A stretch of 18,171 nt of DNA from the NCBI GenBank assembly GCA_040755975.1, contig JBFLZY010000056.1, positions 1 through 18,171 on the forward strand, written 5' to 3'. Position 1 is the stretch's first letter. Each line of letters opens with the position of its first letter. A model generated the notes under the pieces. It made no database searches. It saw only the letters and a program-made list of their open reading frames with translations, and was not told where the DNA came from. The position numbers were made by a program, and so were the translations under genes. This DNA comes from JAIMBK01 sp040755975 (lineage in GTDB: Bacteria > Bacillota > Desulfotomaculia > Desulfotomaculales > Nap2-2B). Positions 7,590 to 17,758 of the stretch are shown here, one piece after another.

Positions 7590-8144
7590 ATGCGTTTGTT
7601 CAAATTGACCGGTCTGGACCATCGCTTTGTCCGGGAAGTAAAAGAAAGAAGCGGGCAATCCGTGGAGCTTTGCTATCAATGCCAGAAATGCGCCGCCGGC
7701 TGCGCCATGGGGGACTTTGCCGATTATACCCCCAACCAGATCCTGCGCCTCATCCAGTTCGGGGCCAGGGAACGGGTTTTGCGCAGTGCGGCCATCTGGT
7801 TCTGCCTTTCCTGCGAAATGTGCTCCGCCCGCTGCCCGAACGACATCAAGATTGCCGAGGTAATGGACGTCTTGCGGGAGATGGCGCTGGCCGCAGGCGT
7901 TCCGCCGGGGGAAAAACATTCCCCGCTGTTTCACCAAATCTTTTTAAATTCCGTGAAAAACCGGGGGCGCGTGCACGAAACTTTCCTGATGGCCGAATAC
8001 AAGTTGAGAAGCAAGGACCTTTTTTCCGATCTCAATACGGGTTTAAAGATGCTGCAAAAGGGCAAACTTCCCCTGCTGACTCCGGGCGTCAAGAACAAAG
8101 CGGCCGTGAGAGAGATTTTTGAACGGACAAAAGGAAAAAGTTGA
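7590..8144 (+). CDS. hdrC: Heterodisulfide reductase subunit C-like protein
   Basis: A 184-residue iron-sulfur protein with two 4Fe-4S motifs, CYQCQKCAAGC and CLSCEMCSARC, each followed by the HdrC-like helical segments (DYTPNQILRLIQFG and NDIKIAEVMDVLREMA). HdrC passes electrons between HdrA and HdrB in the cytoplasmic HdrABC complex. I choose ATG 7590, preceded by GGGGGG at 5-nt spacing. A TTG at 7560 in the same frame adds ten residues with no family similarity. The ferredoxin gene ends 40 nt upstream. Instead of running straight into hdrB, as is usual, the gene is followed by about 350 nt of tandem-repeat DNA. Confidence 0.92.
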   Translation: MRLFKLTGLDHRFVREVKERSGQSVELCYQCQKCAAGCAMGDFADYTPNQILRLIQFGARERVLRSAAIWFCLSCEMCSARCPNDIKIAEVMDVLREMALAAGVPPGEKHSPLFHQIFLNSVKNRGRVHETFLMAEYKLRSKDLFSDLNTGLKMLQKGKLPLLTPGVKNKAAVREIFERTKGKS

Positions 8145-8501
8145 CCGCAAGGATTTCAGGGGTCCGGAGCACATAAAGAAAGGCACAAAGGCGCAGAGGC
8201 ACAGAGGTAAAAAGGCACAAAGGCACAGAGGAACAGGGCGCAACGAAATAGAAGTGACGAGGGACGGAGGCATAAAGAAAAAATCATAAAGGTACAGAGA
8301 GACAGAAGGGCAGAGAGAGGTACAAAGCAAAAAAAGGAGCATAAAGACACAGAAAGAAATAGGCGGGCAGGCAAATGGAAACATCCAGAAAGTTAAACTG
8401 TGGAAGAGGTCCTTTTCGGGCACGAGAAATAAACTCTTTATCCTTTGTGCCTTAGTGCCTGTAAGCTGTGTGCCTGAACTTTTCTAGAGGGGGTATCCTC
8501 C
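8145..8501. repeat. Octanucleotide tandem-repeat element between hdrC and hdrB, with an inverted copy
   Basis: From 8181 to 8236 seven 8-nt units follow in exact phase: AGGCACAA, AGGCGCAG, AGGCACAG, AGGTAAAA, AGGCACAA, AGGCACAG, AGGAACAG. More degenerate units continue to about 8360 (AGGTACAG, AGAGACAG, AAGGGCAG). The plus strand here is almost all purine plus C. At 8445-8476 the same unit appears reversed: TTGTGCCT, TAGTGCCT, GTAAGCTG, TGTGCCTG. Long Cys/Leu-rich open frames on the minus strand here are by-products of the repeat. No gene is supported. The hdrB ribosome site (AGAGGGGG, 8486-8493) lies at the end. Confidence 0.85.
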
Positions 8502-9353
8502 GTGAGGTTTTGTTATTATCCCGGCTGTTCCCTGGAAGTTACCGCCAAGGAGTATGACCATTCGGCCCGGTCGGTCTGCCGGCTCCTGGGCATTGAGCTG
8601 GCGGAACTCCCAGACTGGTCCTGCTGCGGCGCTTCTTCCGCCCACAGCGTAAGCCGCAAACTGGCCGTCGCCCTTCCCGCCCGCACCATCGCCCAGGCCC
8701 AGGAAGCGGGGAGCGACCTGGTCACCCCCTGCCCGGCCTGTTCCAACCGCCTGAAAAGGGCAGACTACGCTCTGCGCCACGACGGGCCGCTCCGCCGGGA
8801 AATGGAGGAGCTGCTGGGTTTTACTTACACCGGAGCGGTCCGGATCTATTCCCTTTTAGAGGCGATGGTAAACTTTTTTGATCCTCAGGAAATTTCCCGG
8901 ATGGTGAAAAAACCTTTAAACGGGTTAAAGGTTGTTTGCTACTACGGCTGCCTGCTGGTGCGCCCCCCGGAAGTGGTGAACTTCGACCGGCCCGAAAACC
9001 CCGTGACCATGGATAATTTAATGGCCGCCCTGGGCGCCGAAGTGAAAAACTGGTCTTACAAAACCGAGTGCTGCGGCGCCCACCAGGGGATTGTCAACCG
9101 GGCCTACTCCGCGCACCTGGTGAACACTCTTTTGACCATGGCGGTCGAAGCCGGGGCGCAGGCACTGGTGGTCAGCTGCCCGCTTTGCCAGGCCACCCTG
9201 GAAATGCGCCGGAATCCCGAACTGGCCCTGCCCTCCTTTTATTTTACCGAACTGCTTGAACTGGCCCTGGGTGTCCCGGAAGAAAATATCTGGTTTAGCA
9301 AGCACCTGATCGATCCCCGGCCGCTTTTGCGCCAGCTGGCGCCGGCCGGTTAA
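8502..9353 (+). CDS. hdrB: Heterodisulfide reductase subunit B-like protein
   Basis: A 283-residue protein with two CCG domains, which in HdrB hold the two non-cubane 4Fe-4S clusters that cleave the CoM-S-S-CoB disulfide in methanogens. Domain 1 shows YYPGCSLEV, SCCGASSAH and PCPACSNRL. Domain 2 shows YYGCLLVRP, ECCGAHQG and SCPLCQATL. All signature cysteines are present. In bacteria the physiological disulfide or other acceptor is unknown. The start is GTG 8502, with AGAGGGGG 8 nt upstream; the family motif begins at residue 3, so nothing is missing. It is preceded by the octamer repeat and followed by 244 nt of palindromic DNA before hdrA. Confidence 0.94.
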   Translation: MRFCYYPGCSLEVTAKEYDHSARSVCRLLGIELAELPDWSCCGASSAHSVSRKLAVALPARTIAQAQEAGSDLVTPCPACSNRLKRADYALRHDGPLRREMEELLGFTYTGAVRIYSLLEAMVNFFDPQEISRMVKKPLNGLKVVCYYGCLLVRPPEVVNFDRPENPVTMDNLMAALGAEVKNWSYKTECCGAHQGIVNRAYSAHLVNTLLTMAVEAGAQALVVSCPLCQATLEMRRNPELALPSFYFTELLELALGVPEENIWFSKHLIDPRPLLRQLAPAG

Positions 9354-9362
9354 AGCAAGGGA

Positions 9363-9386
9363 GTTCCCATGGGAACGTCTGTTCCC
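9363..9386. repeat. Overlapping perfect palindromes with mutually exclusive pairing
   Basis: GTTCCC (9363), GGGAAC (9371) and GTTCCC (9381) lie in a row. The middle arm can pair with either neighbour: GTTCCCATGGGAAC (14 bp, perfect palindrome) or GGGAAC-GTCT-GTTCCC. It starts about 10 nt after the hdrB stop. Confidence 0.6.
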
Positions 9387-9408
9387 TCCATAAAGATGAA
9401 AATGAGGG

Positions 9409-9545
9409 CTGGAATTTGTCCGGTCGACCCCGGCACTCACCGATATGATGGTTGTTTGTTGTCGCCTCGTATCAATTATGAGGAATTCCGATCAATGAAT
9501 ACTCGCAGTGCCAGTGAGTGCCGGGAGCGAGCCGGACAATTCCAG
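9409..9545. repeat. 137-bp long inverted-repeat element between hdrB and hdrA
   Basis: Two 32-nt arms (9409-9440 and 9514-9545) are inverted copies. CTGGAATT, GTCCGG and CCCGGCACTCAC match exactly (26 positions), interrupted by one bulged T and a 5/6-nt mismatch. The 73-nt centre holds another 7-bp stem, CCTCGTA/TATGAGG (one G-T pair). No transposase gene and no obvious target duplication are seen. It fits a MITE-like remnant or a structured leader of hdrA. Confidence 0.7.
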
Positions 9546-9597
9546 ACCGATGGGAAATGATAGCAATACGTTATTTTTTCAGGAGGGGGTGGTAGCT

Positions 9598-12500
9598 ATG
9601 CAAAGCGGCGCAAGCAATCTTACCGGCGCCGTGCTGATTTTGGGCAGCGGCATCGGCGGCATGCAAGCCGCGCTGGACCTGGCCGAAGGCGGTTTTAAGG
9701 TTTACCTGGTGGAAAAATCCCCTGCTATCGGCGGCACCATGCCCATGCTGGATAAAACCTTTCCCACCAACGATTGCTCCATGTGCATCCTTTCGCCCAA
9801 GCTGGTGGAGTGCGGCCGGCACCGGAACATCGCAGTGCTCACCCAGGCCGAGGTGATTGACTTCCGGGGCGAACCGGGCAACTTCACGGTGACCGTTAAA
9901 AAACACCCCCGGTACGTCGATGCGGCCAAATGTTTGAGCTGCGGCTCCTGTGCCGAAGAATGCCCGGTGGAGGTGCCCGATGGTTTCAACCAGCAGCTGG
10001 GCGTCCGCAAAGCCATTTACAAACCGTATCCCCAGGCCTTTCCCAACGCCTACGTGGTCGATAAAGAGAACTGCCTGGAATGCATGGCCTGCGTGGACGC
10101 CTGCCCGGTAGGCGCCATCGACCACGAGATGGCTGAAGAAATCGTGGCGATTACCGTGGGGGCGGTCATCGTCAGCCCCGGTTTTGATCTGTTCAACCCC
10201 CGGTTGCGCGGCGAATTCGGCTTCGGGGAGTACACCAACGTGCTCACCAGCCTGCAGTTTGAGCGGATGTTGAGCGCTTCCGGCCCCTTTGGCGGCCATC
10301 TGAAGAGGCCTTCCGACGGAGTTGCGCCGAAAAAGATAGCCTTTCTTCAGTGCGTCGGCTCCCGCGACGCGGCCAGGGGGCAGGGGTACTGCTCGGCCGT
10401 CTGCTGCATGCACGCCGCCAAGGAAGCCATCGTGGCCAAGGAGCACGAACCGGGTCTGGACGCCGCCATCTTTTACATGGACGTCCGTTCCTCCGGGAAA
10501 GATTTTGAGAAATATTACCTGCGGGCCAAAGACGAGTATAACGTGCGCTACGTGCGGTGCCTGGTATCCTCAGTTAAAGAGTTGCAAAAGACGAAAAATT
10601 TGCGCTTACGCTACCGCGGCGAGAGCGGGAGGGTGCAGGAGGAAGATTTCGACCTGGTCGTCCTTTCGGCCGGGCTCAAGCCCTCCCCGGAGGCCGTGGA
10701 AACGGCCAAAAGGCTGGGCCTGGAGCTGAACCCCTACAGCTTTTGCCGCGTGGCTCCCTTTTCCGGGGTGGCTTCCTCCCGTCCCGGTGTCTTTGTGGCG
10801 GGGGCCTTTGCGGAGCCGAAGGACATTCCGGAGACCGTCATGCAGGCCAGCGCGGCGGCCGGCGAGGCGGCGGCCTTTTTGGCCGCGGCCAAAAACACCC
10901 TTGTCACGGAAAAACAGTTTCCCCCCGAGCGCGACGTGCGCGCCGAGGAGCCGCGCATCGGGGTTTTCGTGTGCCACTGCGGCATCAATATCGGCAGCGT
11001 GGTGGACGTTCCGGCGGTGGCGGCGGCGGCGAGCAAACTCCCCGGCGTGGTCCACGCCCAGGAAAACCTCTACGCCTGCTCCCAGGACAGCCAGGCGGCC
11101 TTAAAAGACCTCATCCGGGAAAAGGGCTTAAACCGGGTCGTCATCGCCTCCTGCAGCGTCCGCACCCACAAGCCTTTATTCCAGGAGACCATCCGGGAGG
11201 CCGGGTTAAACCGGCACCTGGTGGAAATGGCCAACATCCGGGACCAGTGCTCCTGGGTCCACCGGGACGAACCGGCCAGAGCCACCGCCAAGGCCTTTGA
11301 TCTGGTGCGGGCCGCCGTGGCCAAGGCGGCGCGCCTTTACCCCATCCGGGAGATTACCGTGGGGGTGACCCCGGCCGCGCTGGTGGTGGGCGGGGGTCTT
11401 TCCGGCCTGACGGCGGCCCTGGACCTGGCCCGGCAGGGTTACCGGGTGGAACTGGTGGAAAAGAGCGACGCGCTGGGCGGGGCGGCCCGGCGCCTGCGGT
11501 GGGGCTTTTTCGGAGAGGACGTCCGGGAGCACCTGCAACAGTTGATTGCCCAGGCAACCAGCCATCCCTTGATCAAAGTGCACACCGGCTGCGAAGTAGT
11601 GGAAGTGCGGGGGTACCCGGGGAATTTCACGAGCCGGCTCTCCACCGGCGAAGAAATCCGCTACGGGACGGCGGTGCTGGCCATCGGCGGCGAAGAATCC
11701 AAACCGGAAGAATACCGCTACGGCGAAGACGACCGGGTCGTGACCCAAATGGAGCTGGAAGAGGCGCTTGCCGCCGGCGACCCCCGGGCGCAGGCAGCCC
11801 AAAACTTCGTCTTCATTCAGTGCGTGGGTTCCCGGGAGGGAAACCGCCAGTACTGCGTGCGGGTCTGCTGCGCCAAGGCGGTCAAACTGGCCCTGCGGAT
11901 CAAGCAAAGGAACCCCGCGGCGAATGTCTTCGTCCTTTACCGGGAAATGCGCACCTACGGCTTCCTGGAGGATCTCTACCGGGAAGCGCGGGCGCAAGGG
12001 GTAGTTTTCGTCCGTTACGAGGTGGAACACAAGCCTCTTGTGGAAAGCCCGGACGGCCGCAACGGAAAGCTGCGGGTGACGGTGCGCGAGCCGGTGCTGG
12101 GCGAAGATCTCCAGATCCCCGCCGACCTGGTGGCGCTGGCCCCGGCCATTTTGCCGCCGGCGGGCAACCGGAAGGTTGCCCAGCTTTTCAAAGTTCCCTT
12201 AAACGCCGACGGTTTCTTTTTGGAAGCGCACATGAAGTTAAGACCGGTGGATTTCCCGGCGGAAGGGATCTACCTCTGCGGGTTGTGCCACAGCCCGAAA
12301 AACATGCTTGAAAGCATCATCCAGGCCAAGGCCGCCGCGGCGCGGGCCGCCGTGATTTTGAGCCGCGACCGGCTGGAGGTCAAGGGGGTGACCGCCCGGG
12401 TCGATATCAGCAAATGCCAGGCCTGCCTGACCTGCGTGCGGCTGTGTCCGTTCAACGCTCCGCGGATCGACCCCGAAACCAACGTGGCGCAAATCGAAGC

Positions 12501-12621
12501 GGTATTGTGCCAGGGGTGCGGCACCTGCGCCGGGGAGTGCCCGAACAAGGCGATTACGCTGCAGGGTTATACCGACGAACAGCAGATGAGCGCGGTGCGG
12601 GGGCTGTTCGGGGAAGGTTGA
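9598..12621 (+). CDS. hdrA: Heterodisulfide reductase subunit A-like flavoprotein, double-length form
   Basis: A 1007-residue protein with two HdrA-like flavin halves. Half 1 begins LILGSGIGGMQAALDLA (FAD) and has DKTFPTNDCSMCILSPKLVECGRH. Its inserted ferredoxin has motifs at C112-C122 and C159-C169, then FLQCVGSRD. The middle region starts IGVFVCHCGINIG (C459, C461), the usual N-terminal domain of HdrA. Half 2 follows with a new FAD motif (LVVGGGLSGLTAALDLA) but without the CSMC segment. The C-terminus has ferredoxin motifs at C940-C950 and C971-C981. HdrA is the bifurcating FAD subunit in methanogens. This long layout is known in bacterial HdrA proteins from anaerobes. The start ATG 9598 has AGGAGGGGG about 8 nt upstream; an earlier GTG-like extension to 9508 would run into the palindromic element. 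No MvhD, hydrogenase or FlxABCD genes are seen, so the electron donor is unknown. Confidence 0.94.
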   Translation: MQSGASNLTGAVLILGSGIGGMQAALDLAEGGFKVYLVEKSPAIGGTMPMLDKTFPTNDCSMCILSPKLVECGRHRNIAVLTQAEVIDFRGEPGNFTVTVKKHPRYVDAAKCLSCGSCAEECPVEVPDGFNQQLGVRKAIYKPYPQAFPNAYVVDKENCLECMACVDACPVGAIDHEMAEEIVAITVGAVIVSPGFDLFNPRLRGEFGFGEYTNVLTSLQFERMLSASGPFGGHLKRPSDGVAPKKIAFLQCVGSRDAARGQGYCSAVCCMHAAKEAIVAKEHEPGLDAAIFYMDVRSSGKDFEKYYLRAKDEYNVRYVRCLVSSVKELQKTKNLRLRYRGESGRVQEEDFDLVVLSAGLKPSPEAVETAKRLGLELNPYSFCRVAPFSGVASSRPGVFVAGAFAEPKDIPETVMQASAAAGEAAAFLAAAKNTLVTEKQFPPERDVRAEEPRIGVFVCHCGINIGSVVDVPAVAAAASKLPGVVHAQENLYACSQDSQAALKDLIREKGLNRVVIASCSVRTHKPLFQETIREAGLNRHLVEMANIRDQCSWVHRDEPARATAKAFDLVRAAVAKAARLYPIREITVGVTPAALVVGGGLSGLTAALDLARQGYRVELVEKSDALGGAARRLRWGFFGEDVREHLQQLIAQATSHPLIKVHTGCEVVEVRGYPGNFTSRLSTGEEIRYGTAVLAIGGEESKPEEYRYGEDDRVVTQMELEEALAAGDPRAQAAQNFVFIQCVGSREGNRQYCVRVCCAKAVKLALRIKQRNPAANVFVLYREMRTYGFLEDLYREARAQGVVFVRYEVEHKPLVESPDGRNGKLRVTVREPVLGEDLQIPADLVALAPAILPPAGNRKVAQLFKVPLNADGFFLEAHMKLRPVDFPAEGIYLCGLCHSPKNMLESIIQAKAAAARAAVILSRDRLEVKGVTARVDISKCQACLTCVRLCPFNAPRIDPETNVAQIEAVLCQGCGTCAGECPNKAITLQGYTDEQQMSAVRGLFGEG

Positions 12622-12744
12622 AAAAATTCTGACGGGGCATGGGCTTTTGTAACCTGGCTGATCCACCTGTTTTACCTGCACGCGCACCTGTCCCTGGGCT
12701 GGCGCGGCCGCCGGGGGGCCTTTTTGGCTTATCCCGGAGATTGA
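12622..12744 (+). pseudogene. Remnant resembling the C-terminal tail of a type II NADH dehydrogenase
   Basis: Directly after the hdrA TGA, and in the same frame, lie 40 codons including WAFVTWLIHLFYL. This resembles the membrane-binding C-terminal helix of NDH-2 proteins (WLxWLxxHLxxLIGFRNR). The match is lost after that segment. There is no start codon or ribosome site. It is a possible decayed fragment; similarity is from memory and over a short length only. Confidence 0.3.
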
Positions 12745-12745
12745 G

Positions 12746-12856
12746 TTGGCGAAAAACCATAACTTATCGCGGGCTCAGTTGAAGGAAATCGAAAGCATAA
12801 TCGAGGTGTATTATGATGAGTTCAAAAGCGCTTGGGAAAAGCACTTCGGCGGTTGA
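12746..12856 (+). pseudogene. DUF4160-like C-terminal remnant overlapping the DUF2442 gene
   Basis: Thirty-six codons from TTG 12746 read LAKNHNLSRAQLKEIESI and continue to EFKSAWEKHFGG before a TGA. This is like the C-terminal end of DUF4160 proteins, which end in a helix followed by W(D/E)xHFG. The frame is open back to 12662, but the upstream part has no DUF4160 features, so the N-terminal core is gone. It overlaps the DUF2442 start by 44 nt in another frame, the usual DUF4160-DUF2442 arrangement. It is probably a truncated partner of a two-gene module. Confidence 0.5.
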
Positions 12857-13082
12857 GATTACACATATTTCAAGGAATGGAGTTTGGCTTCTGGCCTATG
12901 ACAAAGAGCTGTTCATGGCTTACAAGGATTTCCCGTGGTTTAAAGATGCTCCTGTTGGGAAAATCCTTAACGTCGAAGAGCTTCGTCGGGGGCATTTCTA
13001 TTGGCCGGATTTAGATGTGGATCTCACCGTTGAGATCATAGAACACCCAGAACGGTTTCCTTTAAAGGCAAAATATACATAA
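12813..13082 (+). CDS. DUF2442 family protein
   Basis: An 89-residue protein recognised as DUF2442 from SRNGVWLLAYDKELFMAYKDFPWFKDAPVGKILNVE and the WPDLDVDLTVE ending. The family is small and of unknown function, often paired with DUF4160 in a two-gene unit suspected to be toxin-antitoxin-like. The start is ATG 12813 (or ATG 12816), with GAGGTG 4-7 nt upstream. The partner DUF4160 gene seems reduced to its 3' end (12746-12856), so this gene is probably an orphan. Codon use is AT-richer than in the hdr genes, and more than 800 nt without genes follow, which together suggest a region with transfer and decay. Confidence 0.8.
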   Translation: MMSSKALGKSTSAVEITHISRNGVWLLAYDKELFMAYKDFPWFKDAPVGKILNVEELRRGHFYWPDLDVDLTVEIIEHPERFPLKAKYT

Positions 13083-13164
13083 CAAATCTTTTTTTCAAAA
13101 TCTCAACCAATCATTTTCCGGGTGAAATTAAGAAAAGCCAGGGTAGCGGGACAAAGGTAACGGT

Positions 13165-13207
13165 CTTTCGCGAAAGCCAGGTAGAAATGCCTGGCAATTT
13201 TCATTTC
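13165..13207 (+). terminator. Possible terminator downstream of DUF2442
   Basis: GCCAGG (13176-13181) pairs with CCTGGC (13190-13195) across an 8-nt loop and is followed by AATTTTCATTTCT. The perfect palindrome CTTTCGCGAAAG (13165-13176) touches its left arm. The stem is short and the T-run interrupted, so termination is only likely. Confidence 0.45.
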
Positions 13208-13405
13208 TAATTTCCACGATCCTTTCGCCCTTAAAATTGCGTTCCCGCAGTTATGGATAATCGGTTGACAAAACCATTGCTTTGAAATCCTCTAAAATAC
13301 CAGCTGCCGGCTAATTCTCCGGTTGAAAACACCCCTTTGGGAACTGAATTTCAGCTGTCTCATTACCTTTTTTTCCAGTCATTGCAAAAAAGGACCGGTT
13401 GTTTA

Positions 13406-13464
13406 TTGCCCCGGAAAGTTAATTTGTGGTAGCATAGCTGCAATCAAATGGGCATCCATTTGAT
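13406..13464 (+). promoter_or_regulatory. Weak candidate promoter with palindromic operator, upstream of the GGDEF/HD-GYP gene
   Basis: TTGCCC (13406-13411), an 18-nt spacer and TAGCAT (13430-13435) give a mediocre sigma-A match. The perfect inverted repeat ATCAAATGG-GCAT-CCATTTGAT (13443-13464) lies right at the expected transcription start, a typical place for a repressor site. It would leave a 5' leader of about 430-450 nt. Confidence 0.3.
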
Positions 13465-13508
13465 AAAACAAGCTCATAAAAATGGGGGCAATTGCTTTTA
13501 ACGGGAAA

Positions 13509-13613
13509 GGCAGGGTTAAAACTCCCTGTCAACAGTTGAATGATTCAGAAGGAACTGACTGGTTACGAAGCATTCCGGATGCCAGACATAAGGCCGCCGA
13601 ATAAAGTAACCGG
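13509..13613. other. Cluster of predicted RNA hairpins in the leader of the GGDEF/HD-GYP gene
   Basis: Three pairings follow one another. GGCAGGG/CCCTGTC (13509-13530) is the first. CAGTT/AACTG (13533-13557) is the second and overlaps the palindrome TCAACAGTTGA. CTGGTTAC/GTAACCGG (13559-13613) is the third and encloses the small hairpin GCAT-TCCGG-ATGC (13570-13582). The layout looks like structured RNA, but no consensus was recognised. Confidence 0.35.
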
Positions 13614-13891
13614 AATTGAAAAAGAGATATTGCCGGTTAATGGGTAAATGTAGTTGTACGACCTCCATTTATCTTGAAAAACTGTATTTTCCAAGGTCCG
13701 GGGCAGGGCGGTCTGCACAGCTATTAACCTGGTTTCTTCGGCAGCGACCCCGGAAGTTGTCCGGCACCAGCCTTATTCCCCGTCTGGTAGACAGAAAAAA
13801 CAAATTTTTGCGTTTTCATTTCCGGAGTAGCAGGTTTTTACGCAGTTAAAGGCGAAATATTGGGGGAAACGGGTTGAGGTGGAGGAAAAAA

Positions 13892-17248
<3,357 letters not shown>

Positions 17249-17265
17249 ATAGTTGATCAAGGAGC

Positions 17266-17574
17266 TTACGAAAATTTTTTAAAGACCATCATAAATTCGG
17301 CCAGCGAGTCTTTCACGTCTCTTCCCGCCCGCAAGTCGTTTTCAATCTGGTCGGCCAGGTGGCAGGCCAGCACGGTGATGCTCACCCGGTTCACCGCAGC
17401 CTTGATCGCCGCCAGCTGGGTGACAATGTCGCCGCAGTCCCGGCACTCCTGGATCATTTTCTGGACGCCGCGCACCTGCCCCTCGATTTTTTTCAGCCTG
17501 TTCAGCAGTTCCCCCTGCAGGGACGGATCTTTCCCGATCCCATCCCGTTTCGAAAGCATTTTCCGGCCGGGCAA
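17266..17574 (-). CDS. CsoR/RcnR/FrmR-family transcriptional repressor with a non-standard metal site
   Basis: A 102-residue all-helical DUF156 regulator. LLNRLKKIEGQVRGVQKMI is the DNA-binding first helix, followed by CRDCGDIVTQLAAIKAAVNRV and VLACHLADQIE. By alignment to CsoR the sensing residues are Cys47, His72 and Gln76. Copper CsoR proteins have Cys at the last position, RcnR has His, and persulfide sensors also have Cys. Here it is Gln, and there are extra cysteines at 44 and 71. The effector could be a metal other than Cu(I), formaldehyde or a thiol oxidant, and is not known. The TTG start at 17574 is supported by AAGGAGGA 6 nt upstream; the ATG at 17559 would be 22 nt away. Its promoter carries a CsoR-type operator, so autoregulation is very likely. 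Confidence 0.9.
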   Translation of the reverse strand: MPGRKMLSKRDGIGKDPSLQGELLNRLKKIEGQVRGVQKMIQECRDCGDIVTQLAAIKAAVNRVSITVLACHLADQIENDLRAGRDVKDSLAEFMMVFKKFS

Positions 17575-17758
17575 CGTTCTTCCTCCTTTCCAGACGAAGC
17601 CTCCGGTACGCCTGCCATGTTCTTAGATACCCCTACCACGTTAATCGAAAAGAAATTTTTCCTTCGGCCGGCAGCCCCGTTCCCTTGCCGGGAAGCGGCG
17701 TTCCGCAATAAGTTCAACGGCGCCGGGATTCCGCCGGGGGCAAGGGCAGGGCAATCTT

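Larger units (their letters stand above)
13083..13891. other. Long AT-richer intergenic region, no supported gene
   Basis: About 810 nt between DUF2442 and the GGDEF/HD-GYP gene, visibly richer in A/T than the surrounding coding DNA. A short open frame (13616-13849, TTG start) has no family features or ribosome site. The stretch holds a terminator-like hairpin (13165-13207), a possible promoter with a palindrome (13406-13464) and a cluster of hairpins (13509-13613), each listed separately. No riboswitch class could be assigned. Confidence 0.6.

Noticed and set aside
8181..8236. Tandem array considered as a CRISPR or minisatellite-coded protein.
   Set aside because: Units are 8 nt without spacers, so it is not a CRISPR. 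The frame on the plus strand is not a gene.
8043..8423. Minus-strand open frames rich in Leu, Cys and Phe (8043-8423, 8156-8374).
   Set aside because: They are the reverse complement of the octamer repeat array and the hdrC end. The amino-acid composition simply mirrors the repeat, with no ribosome site or family features.
9508..9597. Upstream extension of hdrA to an earlier start at 9508.
   Set aside because: The added 30 residues are encoded by the palindromic element. The ATG at 9598 has an ideal ribosome site, and the flavin motif begins soon after it.
13120..13200. Resemblance to a c-di-GMP-I riboswitch (GGGACAAAGG, then CGCGAAAGCCAGG) near a c-di-GMP gene.
   Set aside because: The conserved CACGCACAGGGCAAACC and GGGACGCAAAGCC segments and the tetraloop receptor are not present, and the spot lies about 700 nt from the gene after DUF2442.
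13265..13300. TTGACA at 13265 with a downstream TAAAAT (and a similar TTGACA at 4038).
   Set aside because: The spacing to any -10-like box is 15 or 22 nt rather than 16-18, so neither is a credible promoter.
13616..13849. 77-codon open frame before the GGDEF/HD-GYP gene.
   Set aside because: TTG start without Shine-Dalgarno site, basic low-information composition, no family similarity.
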